DNA of 64,000 nucleotides from Prorocentrum cordatum (lineage: Eukaryota; Sar; Dinophyceae; Prorocentrales; Prorocentraceae). Location of the stretch: NCBI GenBank assembly GCA_963575745.1, contig CAUYUJ010022559.1, positions 489,199 to 553,198 on the forward strand, written 5' to 3'. The position numbers and the translations under genes were made by a program. Under the pieces are notes generated by a model that had not been told where the DNA came from, did no database searches, and saw only the letters and a list, made by a program, of their open reading frames with translations. Shown piece by piece: positions 63,626 to 64,000 of this stretch (position 1 is the first letter of the stretch; the number at the start of each line of letters is the position of its first letter).

Positions 63626-64000
63626 TCTTGGGACAGCCTGGGGCTCTCTTGAGGCCGTCTTGGGCCGTCCAGGATTTCTGTTGAATAGTACGTTGGATCT
63701 CTAGGAAAACTGTCGAAAACCTCGGATCTCACAGGGGGTCTGCGGAGATCACCGTGCGGTGGGTTGTGTCTGGCCGAGTCCAGCTTACACGTGGGTCACA
63801 GGAGCCCCGAGCAGCTCGAGGTGATCCGGTGACTCCGTTGGCGGAGCCCACTTGGCCCGGATCGTGAACCCGCCCACGAGCCACTTGGAGACTCCGCAGT
63901 CCACTTTTTTAAGCCAGGTGAGGCCAGATACAGTGGAGGCCCATGCCAAGGAACGCCCTGCTTGCCTTCAGGGTGCGTCGGGTTTCTGGGGCTTCGATGG

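Overview
The window looks like nuclear DNA of a dinoflagellate. It is GC-rich and gene-poor, dominated by trinucleotide and tetranucleotide arrays, and holds decayed Ty1/copia-type elements and a DNA cytosine-methyltransferase gene. Both LTRs of the large retrotransposon carry a copy of the 3' half of the dinoflagellate spliced leader (ATTTTGGCTCAAG). High GC with this repeat load would suit a Prorocentrum-like species, but that is inference. Most open frames here are translations of simple repeats and are not annotated as genes.

Layout. 0-8 kb: purine arrays, a composite satellite element (3.2-4.2 kb) and a candidate C-terminal exon on the minus strand (5.3-5.8 kb). 8.25-9.81 kb: a minus-strand protein gene of unknown function, bounded by two different fold-back elements and ending at a 100-N gap. 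10-19 kb: simple repeats, a large purine/pyrimidine inverted array near 14.24 kb, and a short SAP-like segment. 19.2-20.5 kb: a C5 cytosine methyltransferase in two coding blocks. 21.5-24.9 kb: satellites, including about 21 copies of a 78-bp unit and an 11-bp TTTAGCTTAGC array. 25.4-29.6 kb: several minus-strand exon-like segments separated by repeat-filled intervals, probably one gene encoding a Lys/Gly-rich, acidic protein. 29.6-30.4 kb: an inverted second copy of the 3.2-4.2 kb composite satellite. 31-40 kb: repeats, fold-back pairs and the first members of a MITE family.

40816-50894 is a roughly 10-kb LTR retrotransposon with two LTRs, a 4-bp target duplication, a tRNA-Met-like primer site, and decayed gag, protease, integrase, reverse transcriptase and RNase H. 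An unexplained coiled-coil ORF lies in its middle. The insertion split a GTGCAACCTATG-type minisatellite. Several catalytic residues are lost, so this copy is dead.

51-64 kb: GAC, TACA and TATG arrays, a long palindrome (55.8 kb), two MITEs with 8-bp target duplications (56.9-57.5 kb), a GATGCATC-rich repeat pair and a TA-flanked Tc1/mariner-like MITE (62.0 kb).

The genes do not form a pathway. The main theme is mobile DNA: DNA-transposon derivatives, a retrotransposon that appears to have captured the host trans-spliced leader, and a methyltransferase of a kind that is found inside retrotransposons in this lineage.
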